DNA from: Struthio camelus
Lineage: Eukaryota > Chordata > Aves > Struthioniformes > Struthionidae
Direction: 5' to 3'
Assembly (NCBI RefSeq): GCF_040807025.1
Contig: NC_090968.1
Span: 2,593,906-2,657,905 of the forward strand
DNA length: 64,000 bases
Numbering within the stretch: position 1 is the first letter of the stretch; every line of letters starts with the position of its first letter. Of the stretch, positions 24,773-38,200 are shown piece after piece. A program made the position numbers and the translations under genes. Under the pieces are notes generated by a model. It ran no database searches. It saw only the letters and a program-made list of their open reading frames with translations, and was not told the origin of the DNA.

Positions 24773-26487
24773 CTGCAGCAGAGGGACAAAACAGGAGAAA
24801 CCTTAAGTGCAACAGCAAGAGATCTGTAGCAGCTCTTCCCTTGCCCATCCCGCTTCACAGGGCTTAGTGAAGCAAAACACCTTATCTATTGTCTCTGAGG
24901 TCTGGCTAGCTAACAGTAACTTAAACTTGAGCTCAGGTCAGAAATCCCTCTGTTTCTGCAAGCTCAAGCAGTGTAACAAAGCTCTAATACTTCTTCCTGG
25001 TCTGGCTTCTGCTCCTTACTACAGGAAACCTCAACTGAACCTTCCCTTCGGGTAGGAGGGGTGGCTCCTTCAAACACTAATCACACTACAAAATTGCCAA
25101 CCACAGGCTCAGTCCTACACGCTTGGCCAAAAGCGAGCTCTCCTATCTACGCGTGGACCGCTTCCGATACAGCTTAAACACTGATGTTTCCAGCACGATA
25201 AGCAGCTGCCAACTGTAAAGCCATCCCGTGCCGCACGAGGTAAAAGGAGAAGCGCATAATAGTGGAGCACAACGTCAAATGCAAACACAGACCCACTTTC
25301 TTCCCTGATGCTTTCAATGCAAGTGCAGAGAGATAAGGAAAATAGTGCTGTGTCCTATATAGCTGTTAGAGATCTCCTACAGAAAGACCTTCCTTAGGAG
25401 AGCAATGAGCACAGCATAAAGTTTTATCAAGACAGCAACCTGACCGCCACAATTATGGAGCATTGAAACAAAACCACATCACAGGCAGGACAGAAACCCA
25501 GCCCTTCTTCGCAGATCTCCAGTCCAGCTCCAGTCTTGCTCAACTAAAGGCGGCAGAGGGTTTTGCTGCCAGAGAAACAGAGCTGGCAGCAAACACCAGT
25601 GAGGCTGCGGGGGATTACTTCCTTGCTTCACAGGTCTTTTGCTCTCAACTTCCAGCCTGAGCACAAGGGTCCACAGCAGGCTTTGGGGAGGGGAAACAAA
25701 ATAACATCTGCAACAGAAGTACACCCAAACCACTTACCCCTTTGCTAATATACCCTGCCAAGAGGAGGGCTCCTATGATAATGAGGAAGGTCCCAATCAT
25801 GAAGAGCACTATAGCCAGCGCAATTGCCTTGTAGGGGATTTTTGGTGGGCTCTTCTTGAACTGCATATGGAGACAAACATTAAATAGCATGAAAATCAGC
25901 ACGTTTCCCCCCTACCCCCGGCCATAGCACAGACGCGAATCCCACAACTAGCAGGGAGAAGGACAGAAGACAAGCCACTGCAGGTGTTGGCCCGTGCGGC
26001 ACGGCCACAGCAACAGCTCTGCTCGTGTCCCTGCCAGCAAGGGGATCAGCTCCATCAGCTTGCAGCCATCAATATCCATCCTCAGATTTTCACCTCCCTC
26101 CACAGAAGAGATAGAGCCGACTCTAGTAAATAAGCTGCGTCCCAGCACTAGCATGGCTCAAGGCAGTTCTGTTTTCCACAGTGAGGCTCTACGTAGACTT
26201 TCTGGAGAAGGACTGAAGTGCTGGGCCTGTAGCCCAGCCCTTTGTGCCCTTCCAATATGAGGCTGCACTGGTGGAGATGAACAAAAAGCAGCTTCACGCG
26301 CTTAGGCAAAGTTATAGTGCCTCTCCGAGCAGTCTGCAGCTTACAGTCAGAGCAGCCGTGCAATGATGTCTTCCTCCCCGCTTTTTACCTGCAGGTCAAT
26401 ATATCCATCATCAGTGCTAGAGAGCTTGGAATACTTGACTTTGCTGCTGGGAATCCCAGCAGCCAGGTTGGTGCGTGACGGCATCAT
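24632..26487 (-). CDS. TMEM230: TMEM230, transmembrane protein 230 (three coding exons, 120 aa)
   Basis: TMEM230 is a small two-pass membrane protein of secretory, recycling and synaptic vesicles, and is reported to act in vesicle trafficking. The coding exons are 26487-26389, 25860-25738 and 24772-24632 (99 + 123 + 141 nt = 120 codons plus stop), the same length as human TMEM230. The protein starts [21 protein letters not shown] first hydrophobic segment spans about residues 44-70 ([20 protein letters not shown]) and a second about 80-101 ([20 protein letters not shown]). The acidic cytosolic tail ends [11 protein letters not shown]. Every join is in frame with GT/AG ends. The double ATG at 26487 is preceded by 29 nt of 5' UTR in the same exon, after an acceptor at 26517. 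Non-coding first exons lie further upstream. It differs from human TMEM230 only by conservative changes. The introns (965 and 528 bp) hold nothing I recognise. Confidence 0.97.
25738..25860 (-). CDS. TMEM230: TMEM230 coding exon 2
   Basis: This exon encodes residues 34-74 ([20 protein letters not shown] to GYISKG), including the first membrane segment. The acceptor is ATGCAG|TTC and the donor GGG|GTAAGT. Its 123 nt are in phase 0 at both ends. Confidence 0.96.
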
Positions 26488-26516
26488 AACAAGGAGGCCC
26501 GGGCATCAACTAGAAC
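26389..26516 (-). CDS. TMEM230: TMEM230 coding exon 1 (29 nt of 5' UTR, CDS from 26487)
   Basis: The acceptor TTCCAG|GTTCTAG is followed by 29 untranslated bases and then ATGATG. The exon encodes residues 1-33, ending DDGYIDLQ, with donor CTGCAG|GTAAAA. The presence of an acceptor shows that at least one non-coding exon lies upstream. Confidence 0.94.
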
Positions 26517-26601
26517 CTGGAAAACAAATGCAAGAACAGAAATAAAATCAGAGCAATCTAGATAGCAGAGCCTGAGACACATGTGGATCAAGTTCATTAA
26601 G

Positions 26602-26620
26602 ACACGCACACACACACACA
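26602..26620. repeat. Short (AC)n microsatellite
   Basis: This is an AC/CA dinucleotide run of about 19 bases with one interruption, in the TMEM230 5' intron. Confidence 0.8.
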
Positions 26621-27299
26621 GCCTGTGCTAAGCAAAGACATCTTCATTTTCAGGAGTTAAATCTTGTCAGACAAAGCTTTGTATATAAGCCTAAAATACC
26701 AAGCCTCAACTGCAAGGAAAGGGACAGTTAGGGCATGTCGATATTTGAAAGCAAAGTCAGATTAAAGTAGAACATGTTTAAAACATGACAGAAGTTCCTG
26801 AATAATGCCAGGTATAAATAAGCTCTCCCCTAGAGCCAGGCACCATAGACCCTGCAAGTTGAATATGAATTTGGGTGTCATAAGGCTCATTAGCAAGTAT
26901 CCTTATACACTTGTCCAGGATGCTGAAAGCCAGTGCAGGGCTAAGCCCCTTCCTCAGCAAGCTCACAAGCCCAAGCAGCCAAAAGACTGCTTTGCAAGGA
27001 GCACGGTTTCAGCAGGGAGTTGTTCAAGGTCTCCAGCTACTTCTAAACAAGGCGACTAACAAATAAACCCAAGAAAAAAGCAGCCTTTCAACCAGCAAAG
27101 AATTTTTTTTTTTTTGCAATGTAGCCATTAAGGGAAAAAAAACACAACCCAAACCAAAAAAATCCACTGGAAGCTAGCCTGAAACAGAGCTGTCATCCCT
27201 CAGACAGCTCGATCCGTGACTACAGAGGGAGCCTGATGAGGGCTGAAGACATTAGCAGATGAGGTAACCAAGCAAACAGCAAGGAGCTAAGACGCATAG

Positions 27300-27660
27300 G
27301 TCACTCGTCTCTCTAGAGCAGCGCCGCGAAGGAGGCGGCGTTCAGGGCAGAGCTTTATTTAGTTACACCAGAGTCGTACCCTGCAATTTCGCTGCGCTGT
27401 GACTCCAAGCCCTGTGGTTTTGCTGTCAGCAGTGACATCCCAGGGGACTGTACGCGGGAGACGGGCAGAACCGCACCACGGAACCTGACTTTTTGGGAGC
27501 CGAAGCCAGGGCCTGTCCTGCCGCCAACGCGTGCGTGACTCACTGCCGAGCCAGAGCTTAAGCCGGCCTGACAACCCGCAGCCCTCAGCCCGCCAGCACG
27601 GGAGCCGCATCTCAGCTACCCGCTCGCACACGGCCTCAAACCTGAACTGCAGCCCTACGC
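27300..27660 (-). promoter_or_regulatory. TMEM230: Candidate TMEM230 promoter and non-coding first exon
   Basis: This is a CpG-enriched patch in otherwise CpG-poor sequence, upstream of the TMEM230 5' UTR acceptor. On the minus strand it ends in a donor GGCA|GTGAGT (exon end 27544). A second CpG-rich patch with a donor CAG|GTAGTGG (about 29,142) could be an alternative first exon. Which one is used cannot be told from sequence. Confidence 0.35.
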
Positions 27661-30600
27661 ATCTACTGATTCCCGAAAGCGATGCAAAATATACCCTTCC
27701 TGAGCCAGTGGCTGACAGCTCTGCGCCTTCCTCCTTCAATAGCTTATTTTCTCAAAAACCCCCTCAAAACTCAAACAAGCAAAACCCCAAGGATGCATAT
27801 CCCAACTACCCTTAGAGGGATACATACGCTCTCTCCATAATGCTACTTGACATCCAAGGTAATAGCTTTATGCTCCCCTTTAACTGAAATCCTTTGTCAT
27901 CTTCTCACTAGCAGAGTAAGACAAGCTCCTCCTGCCATAATCCTCCTTGCTAGAGGTTTCTTCCTCCTGCAAATTAGACTGCTGTGAGAAAGCCCAACAT
28001 CCTCTCAACTCAAACCCCATGGCTGTTGCATTTCTCTCCTTCAAAAAGAGAACTGAATTTTTAATTTGCAGCAGTTAAAGCCCAATGTTGCCTCTGCTGT
28101 GCATTTAACTTGAACTTTTTTTTGCTTTTTCTGTACGAAAAGCAAGCACAGACAAAACACGTTATCTCTGCTGATAATGCACCTCACCCACCTCCAAAGG
28201 GAGAACACATCCTCAGCTTTGTACACATCCATAATTTTTAATCCTCTGAAACCATAATTATGGGTTTTTAATACCCCAGAGGCCTCCCCACATGCCCTGG
28301 GGTAGACAGGAGTTATGAGGGACCCAGAAGCAATTAGCACATCTGAAATCTGTGTCAGATTCCTGACTCTCCACCCCTCGCTTCAGCCTCAAGGAACATG
28401 GGACCGGCTTTCCACTGACTGTCACGCTATTTACCCAGCTATCCTTCCCGGCTTCCTAAGAATTATTTCCAATTTACCCTTGTGAAAGAGCAGATTCCTG
28501 CCCTGCAAGTCACCCTGCTAACCAAAGAGGCTATGAAGGACAAATTCAGAACACGCTCACTAAGTCCGCGTGTTTAAGGGTCAAACTTGTTACAAGCCCG
28601 CTGAGCTTAGCGGAACGCCGTCTGCGCTCCACAACGGGTCAAAATCAGAAACTAGCTTGCCGCTGCGCTCTTTCAGAGGCGAACAGATGCTGAAGCATGC
28701 TTGCTACTTAAGCTCACTAGCATGAAGTGCTACAGTCACTTTTTAAGCATAGTAAGAACCAGCACTGCCTGCAAGATGACTTCCAGAAGGGAGCACAGAC
28801 TCGCAAGGCGAGCACGCAAGTGAAAGCAAATGCCACGCTTGAACAAACGTAATCCTATTTTTCCCCTAAAGAGCAGCAAAAAACTTCTATCGCCCTCTGC
28901 CAACAGCAGAGGTAGGAGAAGTCATCTCTTGCCCCTTTAGGGGCTCAAACCTCAACGCTAACCCACTAAAAGCATCAGATTTCCCTCCTTCGAACCCGAA
29001 ATGGTTTCTCCGCTGCTAGACAGGAAGTTCACAACATGTCTGTGAACCCTCCCAACGCAGCGCGCCGTGGCTCAGGCAGCTTAACAGATTCAAAATATTA
29101 ATAAAAAGAGGCGCAAAGACAGTTACCCACTACCTGTGCTGCTGGGGAAGCCCATGTCTCCCGCTGCCGCTCCTTCCGCGCTGCCCCGGCCGCAGGCCAA
29201 CCCAGGAAGTTTATTCCTGACACCAGTCGTTTCCTTCCAGGTTACGGCAGCAGCCTCTTGCTGGCTCAGCTCAGCCAGCTTTTGAGCCTCACACAGCCTC
29301 CGCAGCTGAAATTGCAGCGCAATTAGGCAGGTTGGCAAGGCCATACATGCTGGTCCCACAGGCAAGCACCATGCAGGAAAGCAAGACAGTCCATTTTAGG
29401 GCAGTATTTATAGATTGTTTGGGAAAGAGCCTGTTCTTGCACATGTGATCTTTCAGATGCTTTAGAAGAGCTTTATTTTCTAAAGGAAGCCCTAGAAGTA
29501 ATTAAACCATTTACAGGCAGAGCACAGCCCTCCATTACAACTGGAGGTGTGCAACAGTAATCCGTCAAATTATTTCAAGCACCAGGATCAACACTGAGAG
29601 GATGAAATACAGCTGCTGCTTCACTTGCCCCAGCTCATCACAGGAATTACCATGGTTCCCCTTCTCATGAATTCATATAACAGGTTCTGGATTTTACGTG
29701 CCTGAGAGCCCAATCTCTTTACATTTAAAAGAATTGTCTTTCCCCTTTCTCAACGTAACCTTTCTTATTAAGGAAGGGGTATGAACCTTAAACCCTTACT
29801 GCTTCAAACAAAAACACATAGCACTAATTAAAAAACAAAAACCCAACAATTTTTGAAGGGCCAGGTAATTTTTTTTTCCAGTATCTAGGCATGTAGGGTG
29901 TTAGCCAGAAAGCAGATAGCATATTTCCCTAAACCGTGAGTACCTAGATACTTATAGCATTACTTGATGTTTCCTATACACGAAGCTCCTAGACTGGGTT
30001 GCTGCAGTTGTGAAGAATTAAAAATAAGCTAGGTGGCTTAATTGTTATGATCTTGTTATGATAGGTAGGATAGGAAAAATAGAAGTTCAATAATTTCCAA
30101 TACAGCAGGAAGTTGCACCTGAAAGGATTTCAGGTTTCAGTTACTAGTCCAGTTTTACTTGTCACTCAAATGAAAGTTAGAAAAATGAACATTCAGTATC
30201 ACAATATTATGAATCTGATTCTTGCCCGAAGAACTTACCTTGCTATACCATAACTTAGGGCAGTTGAGCCAGATCTTGTTTTTGCAATGCCCTTTTTTTT
30301 TTTTTTAAGATACTCAATTCACCATCAACTTTAAAAAGTTCAAGAGAATAGGAGTACATCCCTGAGCCATACACACAACAAAGCTCATGGAAGAAGTTGT
30401 GAGAACATGCAAGGACCCATCTACCTTATAGCAGCAGCAGCAAATTGAAGTCTAAAAGGGTTTCTAACAAGAAACAAGTACTACTATCCATTAAGAATAG
30501 AGGGCAAGAGGCATTAAAAAAATCCAGTCCAAGGCTTTGAGCAGGAGCTAGTTACAATCATGGTGGAAGCTGTATCATTCTGACACAGCAGAAATTATGC

Positions 30601-31629
30601 CTCTTACCTCAATCTAGTACTGCCACCTTGTGAAATTTTTCTGCTAAACCACCTTTGAAGAGTTAAGATTATGCAACTAACAAGTCAGCAGCCACTTTAC
30701 GCCCAAGTTCCTATAGATGACTATGTATAGGGCCTCCTAAATACAAATACACCCACAGGGCTGAACAGGCCCCTTTGTAAGTCCTAATACCACTGAGCAC
30801 TGATCAAGCCAAATGCCTTTTTTCTAGTTCCTCATTCCTAAGAGTGGAGTTGCTCACATACCCATAAACACTTACCCTCCAGCCTGGATTTCTGGCAACA
30901 CCACAGGAAAAAAACCAAAGTAGCTGCCTAAAACCGTTTTCAAATCCTATTTTTCAAGTTGGTTACAGCCTTCATGATCAAGCCCTCAGAGTAAAACATG
31001 CTCTAAATCTTATATGCGTGTACTTTACTTTTTATACTTCAATATGATCACCAAGACCCTCAATCAAGAGGCCTTGCCGATAGCTCCAGGGACTGCACTG
31101 CTGAAGGCACTGAATGAATACAACACGCAGAGACTTGAGGAGTGACTTGCTGTAAATAAACTAGAAACAGAGGCAGAGCTGAAAATGGAAAGGTTTTCCA
31201 CAACCTTCCATCAGGTCAAGCAGCTTTTAGTCACTATCACACTTCAGCAGGCCTATACGCTCTCAGACTTGATTTTCAAGTAATACTGACAGCTACAGGA
31301 ACAGTCCCTGTTAGAGTCAGCTCTTGCATTTGCTGAGCAACAGTTATGAAGCTAACGCACTCAAGGCCTTTCACAAGCCTTACCTGCTTAAAGCAGACAG
31401 CATCACTGAGGGATTAGTTATTCAAGTTCCAAGTGTCCTGTCCACTTCAGTGTAGTTAACCCAGGGATTGAGCCGCCCTTGTCTGCTACTCATGACCATC
31501 AGTAGCAGCTGGGAGCTCCAGAGCAATACAAGCATAAGCTTGCCTGTTCGAGCCAGTTTTCAGAAGAGGGGCAAGTGTACCATCAACACAGTTCAACAAA
31601 ACTGTAGTTCATCCATACCCAAACAGGAT
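27661..31629. other. Stretch between the TMEM230 5' end and the PCNA 3' end
   Basis: No coding exon was recognised. The 29,050-29,330 part is CpG-enriched and carries the alternative TMEM230 first-exon candidate noted above. The rest is AT-rich, with a poly-T run of about 14 at 30,293-30,306. Open frames here lack family features. Confidence 0.5.
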
Positions 31630-32094
31630 AAAAAAGGTCAAATCATGTTTATTTCCATTTTCCACATTTCAGTTAGAATACCGCTTCAAAAATAAACATA
31701 TAAAGAAAGGTTGAATGAACTCCTGGCATCATTAAACAGTAACCCTAGTGAACTACAGTTCACAGGTAAAACTAGGCAACATCATATTTACTCAAGTTAA
31801 ATATTGCACTCCTTCTCTAACACAAATCAAAAGGAGTAGAAGACTTTAACTAAAGACAGCATATAAAGACTATTGGAGGAACAGGAATAATCTAGAAGAG
31901 CAAAAATTCCTATTTTGAATGACACCAGTATAGCAAAACAGTAAGCTGAAAAATATTTACAAAAGTATCTACAAAACAGGCCTAACAGTGCTCATTTGAC
32001 GGTCCAATGTACTGAAACTGCTGAACTGTGCGGACAATTTCCTTCACAAAGTCAGTTGTCTTCTCCAAAGAGCTGAGCAGATCTCCCAGCCCAA
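31630..32094 (-). other. PCNA: PCNA 3' UTR
   Basis: About 465 bases lie between the PCNA stop and the expected cleavage site, some 20 nt beyond the AATAAA at 31653-31648. The exact end is inferred from the signal and the T-rich downstream element. Confidence 0.6.
31648..31653 (-). terminator. PCNA: Poly(A) signal AATAAA for PCNA
   Basis: TTTATT on the plus strand is AATAAA on the minus strand, followed by a pyrimidine/GT-rich stretch (ACCTTTTTTATCCTG). It is the first good signal after the PCNA stop. Confidence 0.6.
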
Positions 32095-34622
<2,528 letters not shown>

Positions 34623-34878
34623 CCCTGCCCCCCCGCCCCGCCCACCTCCGGGGCGGCGCCAATCGCGACCCGCGCTCCCTGCAGCGAGGCCCGATCCACG
34701 CTCACGTCACGCGCTGCCCCGCCCCCTTCCCCCCACCCCGACTCCGGCTAATCCCGGCGCCGCTCCTCCCCTTAGTCCCGCTGCCCCGGCGAGAGCCAAT
34801 CAACGCGCGCGTTACACACACACGCACATAGAACGCGAGGCGCCAGGGTCCGTCTGCCGTCACCGGGCACCACCCATC

Positions 34879-35181
34879 ATGGCGGCGCGCGGCGGAGCGG
34901 CGCGCACATCCGGGTACACCTGGGCGGAGCCGAGGAGGAGGGAGGGTGATGGGCGGGGCCTAGAAGCCACACCCACCCACCCCTCGGGCGGGCGGGCCGT
35001 CCCGCGGCGGCGATTGGCTGAGCGCGCCTTGCGCTCGCCCGCCCCCTGGCGGCCGCGGCCGGGCGCAGCGGCGGCAGCAGCGGCGGTAGCGGCAGCGGCG
35101 GCGGCGGCAGCAGCGGCGGCGGCGGCGGCGGGGGGGAGTCGGGCGCGGAGCGGCGCGGAGCGGAGCCCGGCGCCGGCATGA
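34879..35181 (+). other. Possible upstream ORF overlapping the CDS2 start codon (101 codons including stop)
   Basis: ATG at 34,879 (ATCATGGCGG) opens a frame that runs to TGA at 35,179-35,181. That TGA lies inside the CDS2 start (ATGAGC). Its C-terminal part is almost all alanine because it reads the GCG/GCA repeat. It would only be translated if CDS2 transcripts start upstream of 34,879, which the sequence does not show. It may simply be a by-product of the repeat. ATGA overlaps are a classic arrangement for re-initiation. Confidence 0.3.
35065..35131 (+). repeat. CDS2: CGG/CAG-rich trinucleotide repeat in the CDS2 5' UTR
   Basis: This is an interrupted run of GCG, GCA and GTA triplets followed by GGC repeats and a G-run, ending about 45 bp before the CDS2 ATG. 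It is a typical unstable-repeat composition within a CpG-island leader. Confidence 0.85.
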
Positions 35182-35246
35182 GCGAGCTGCGGCAGCGGCT
35201 CGGCCGCCAGCCCGGCGCGGCGCCGCCGCCGGAGCCCGAGGAAAAG
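35178..35246 (+). CDS. CDS2: CDS2 coding exon 1
   Basis: This exon encodes residues 1-23 ([13 protein letters not shown] to PEEK). The donor AAG|GTGGGG is a weak-looking GT site, but reading resumes in frame at exon 2, as in the human gene. Confidence 0.93.
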
Positions 35247-38200
35247 GTGGGGGACGGCGGGGAGGGGCGGCGGGGCCTGGGCCGCGGAGAGCGCTGCGGG
35301 GCTGCGTGTGCGCGGCGGAGCCTTCCTCCCCCTCCTCCTCCTCCTCCTCCTGCTGCCGAGCCGCGGATGCTTCCCAGCGCGGAGATCCGGGCGGGTTTTT
35401 GGGGCGGGGAACCCCGAGGGGACGCGGGATTTCCGAGTTATAACATATAACCCTTGGCAAAATACACCCCGCGGCGGGCCAGACGTCGCGGCACCGAGAC
35501 CTCGGACGCTTCGAGGCCGTTTTCACGCTTGCGTTTCTCCTCGGAATAACCCCCGGGAAGGAAACCCCGCTCTCGCTTTCCTGGAGCGCCTGCCTTCCTT
35601 GCGGCCCCAGCGCGGCGCGATGCTCCCGCTCCGAACCCCGCGCTCGGCCGCCGCTCCGCCAGCCCTCGCTGCGCCCTAAGGGCCGGGGAGAAGCAGCCAC
35701 TGAGCTGTCAAGGAGAGAGCAGAAGTCTCTCTGGGCAAATAACAACCCTAGGAAGCGTGGCAACACCTGGAAGGGAGACCGCGCTCCTTCGCTGCGTTCG
35801 CGCCTTAGCGTGCGCGTTTTTTTGGCCGCCCCGTTTGCCCTTAGCCGGCCCTCGGGAGCGTCGTGTTGGTGGCGTTCCCTCCTCCGCCGAGCGCGCTCTG
35901 CGCCCGGCCGTGAGATAATCCTTCAGAAACCTCTTTCGCGGTTTAACGTCCTGAGAGGACGGGAGCTGGAAAGCGCTGACGGCGTTGCGAGCGGGTTGCC
36001 TCGGTGCCCGTCTGAAGTTTCTGCCTTGTGCGTGGTTGGCGCGAAGCGGGCTGGCTGCGGGGCGGATTTGGCCGACCTCGATCGGAGCGGCAGTCAGAGC
36101 GCTCTTTTTTGTCGCGGCGCTGCGTAGAGCAAAACCGTTATCCTCTAGATAGTTGCGTTTGCCAAGCCGCGGTCTTGCTTTAGCTGCTCGTGCTGTGTTG
36201 CTAAAGCAGGTCAGAGGGCCGCTAGTTTGACCGCGATCTTGTTATCTCCGTGCTGTGCTTTTTTTTTTTTTTTTTTTAAACATATAATGGGCCTTCTAAA
36301 GGGCTCCTCCTCTTTTTTCTTTCCTCCCCTGAGATCAAGCCTAACATCGGTAGAAAGCCAACCGGCCGCAAAACGGCTCTTCTCATACTATTTATCGGTG
36401 GTCTTAGCCTGTCCGGGGCGCCGTGCAGTTATCGCTGTCGAGCGGGGAGATGCCCACGGCCGCTGCGTCGTTCGGTTAGCCTCGCCGGGAAGAACGATTT
36501 AGCGAGAGGTATTATATTCTGCAGAAACAGCTGTGGCTTTTTGCAAAGAGCTTTTGGTGTATTAAAGGAAACAAGTGAAAATGAGTTGTAAGCCTCAAGG
36601 CTGTTTTTAAGATCGGACCCGGAAAGTCGTAAGCTGGGTTGCTTTGTGCTTGTTTCCACTTTGCTCTGTTTTGACGGTGGAAAGAGAGAGGCTGGTTTCA
36701 CTTTCAGGTCCTGTAACCCTTGCACGATATCACAGCTTTGACCGTTTCCTCTCCGTTGGCACCAGGCGGTGTTTACAGCCGACACCGCGCTCATTCAATG
36801 GAGACCCTTGGGCAAGAACCTTTTAAAATGGACTTTTGTCAAGCTGTCCTGCAGCACAGTCTTCTTCCCGAAAGGCATAAGGCAGCATCTTCTTACTCCT
36901 TTAGGAGCGAACTCCATCAGGTCTCTCTGGTTAAAAGACAGGAGGAGAACTTGAACTGCTGTTTTTTGTGCGTGGTGCCTGTTTTCTCTTCGCCCGAAGG
37001 ACTTAAATGCTCTTAGCTGCTGCTGCTGCTGAGATTAGATGGTTGGAACAAACTCTAGTTTCTTGTTACCATGCAGCTGCTGTTCTCCCTCGCGTCTCGT
37101 AGACGCTGCGTTTTACTTGATAGGCTCATTCGTCATGTAAAACTGGAGACAAGAGATACGATCGCTCGTGTTGTAGGCATCCCGGTGAATCCCGTTTTCT
37201 CTTCCAGCTTCCAAAGAGAGTAGTAAAGGTGCCAAAAATATATATTTCACAGTATGTGCAGAGCTCCTGAACGCTTCTGCTGTTTTAATGGGATTTTAAT
37301 GTCATTCTTCAGTAGTGGTTTGTGCTGCCTGTGATTCGACAGCGAGGGCAGCGGTTTTTTCCCCCTTTTCTGGCCTTTTGCTGGAACGTTGCACTGGTTC
37401 GGAAATCGGTGGGGGACATCTCAGGGGCTGGCCTTGCGGAAGGGGAGGAGGGCAAGTCTATTTAGGGGCAGGCTTATCTGGGCTGGAGATCACACCAACG
37501 GGCAGGCGTCACTCGGGGCTTTGTTTACCCCCTTCTTTGTCACTGGCCCTCAGTGCCTTGGTGGAAAATACTGTCCCCGGCAGGAGAGGCAGCAGCTGCA
37601 AGGGCAAAGGGAAGCGGTCCTCCACGCAGCAGCCGCGCTCTGCGGCGTCCCCGCGCCACGGGCCGGGCAGGCGAATTTTTTCCACGGTGCCGCGTTCGGC
37701 GTCTCGTCGCACCTGCAGCAGATGCTAAGTAAACGCCAGGTATTTGAGCACTAGCGCTGACCGCTTCAGGTCTGCTTGGGAGGGTCAAGGGCTGGTGCGA
37801 AGGGTTGCCTGGCCCGTGCCGAAGAAAAGGAAGGAGCAGTTAAGGCTGCTGTTTGGCTAGGGAGAGAGAGCGGGGCATGGATGCGATGCCTCTCTCCGTC
37901 TAGTGCATGGTTAAGAGAGGCAGAATTACAAGCCCTCTTTCAGACCTGCCCCAAAGGCTCCTTTTTTACAGCTCTTAAAATTATTTTAGACTTGATCCTG
38001 AGCATCAGTTTGCTTGGCTTCTGCTGAAGAGTGAGCCTCATTTATTCTTCACGGATGCAATCTCAGGTCTGATTTCGGTCGTCCTCGCTGCTTAACGCTC
38101 AGCTTTATGCGCGGCTGCCGAGAGGCGTGCCGCGTTATCCGCCACTGTTAATTGTGGCAAGGAGAGACGGGACTGATTGCACTTCTAATGGAGCTCGTTA

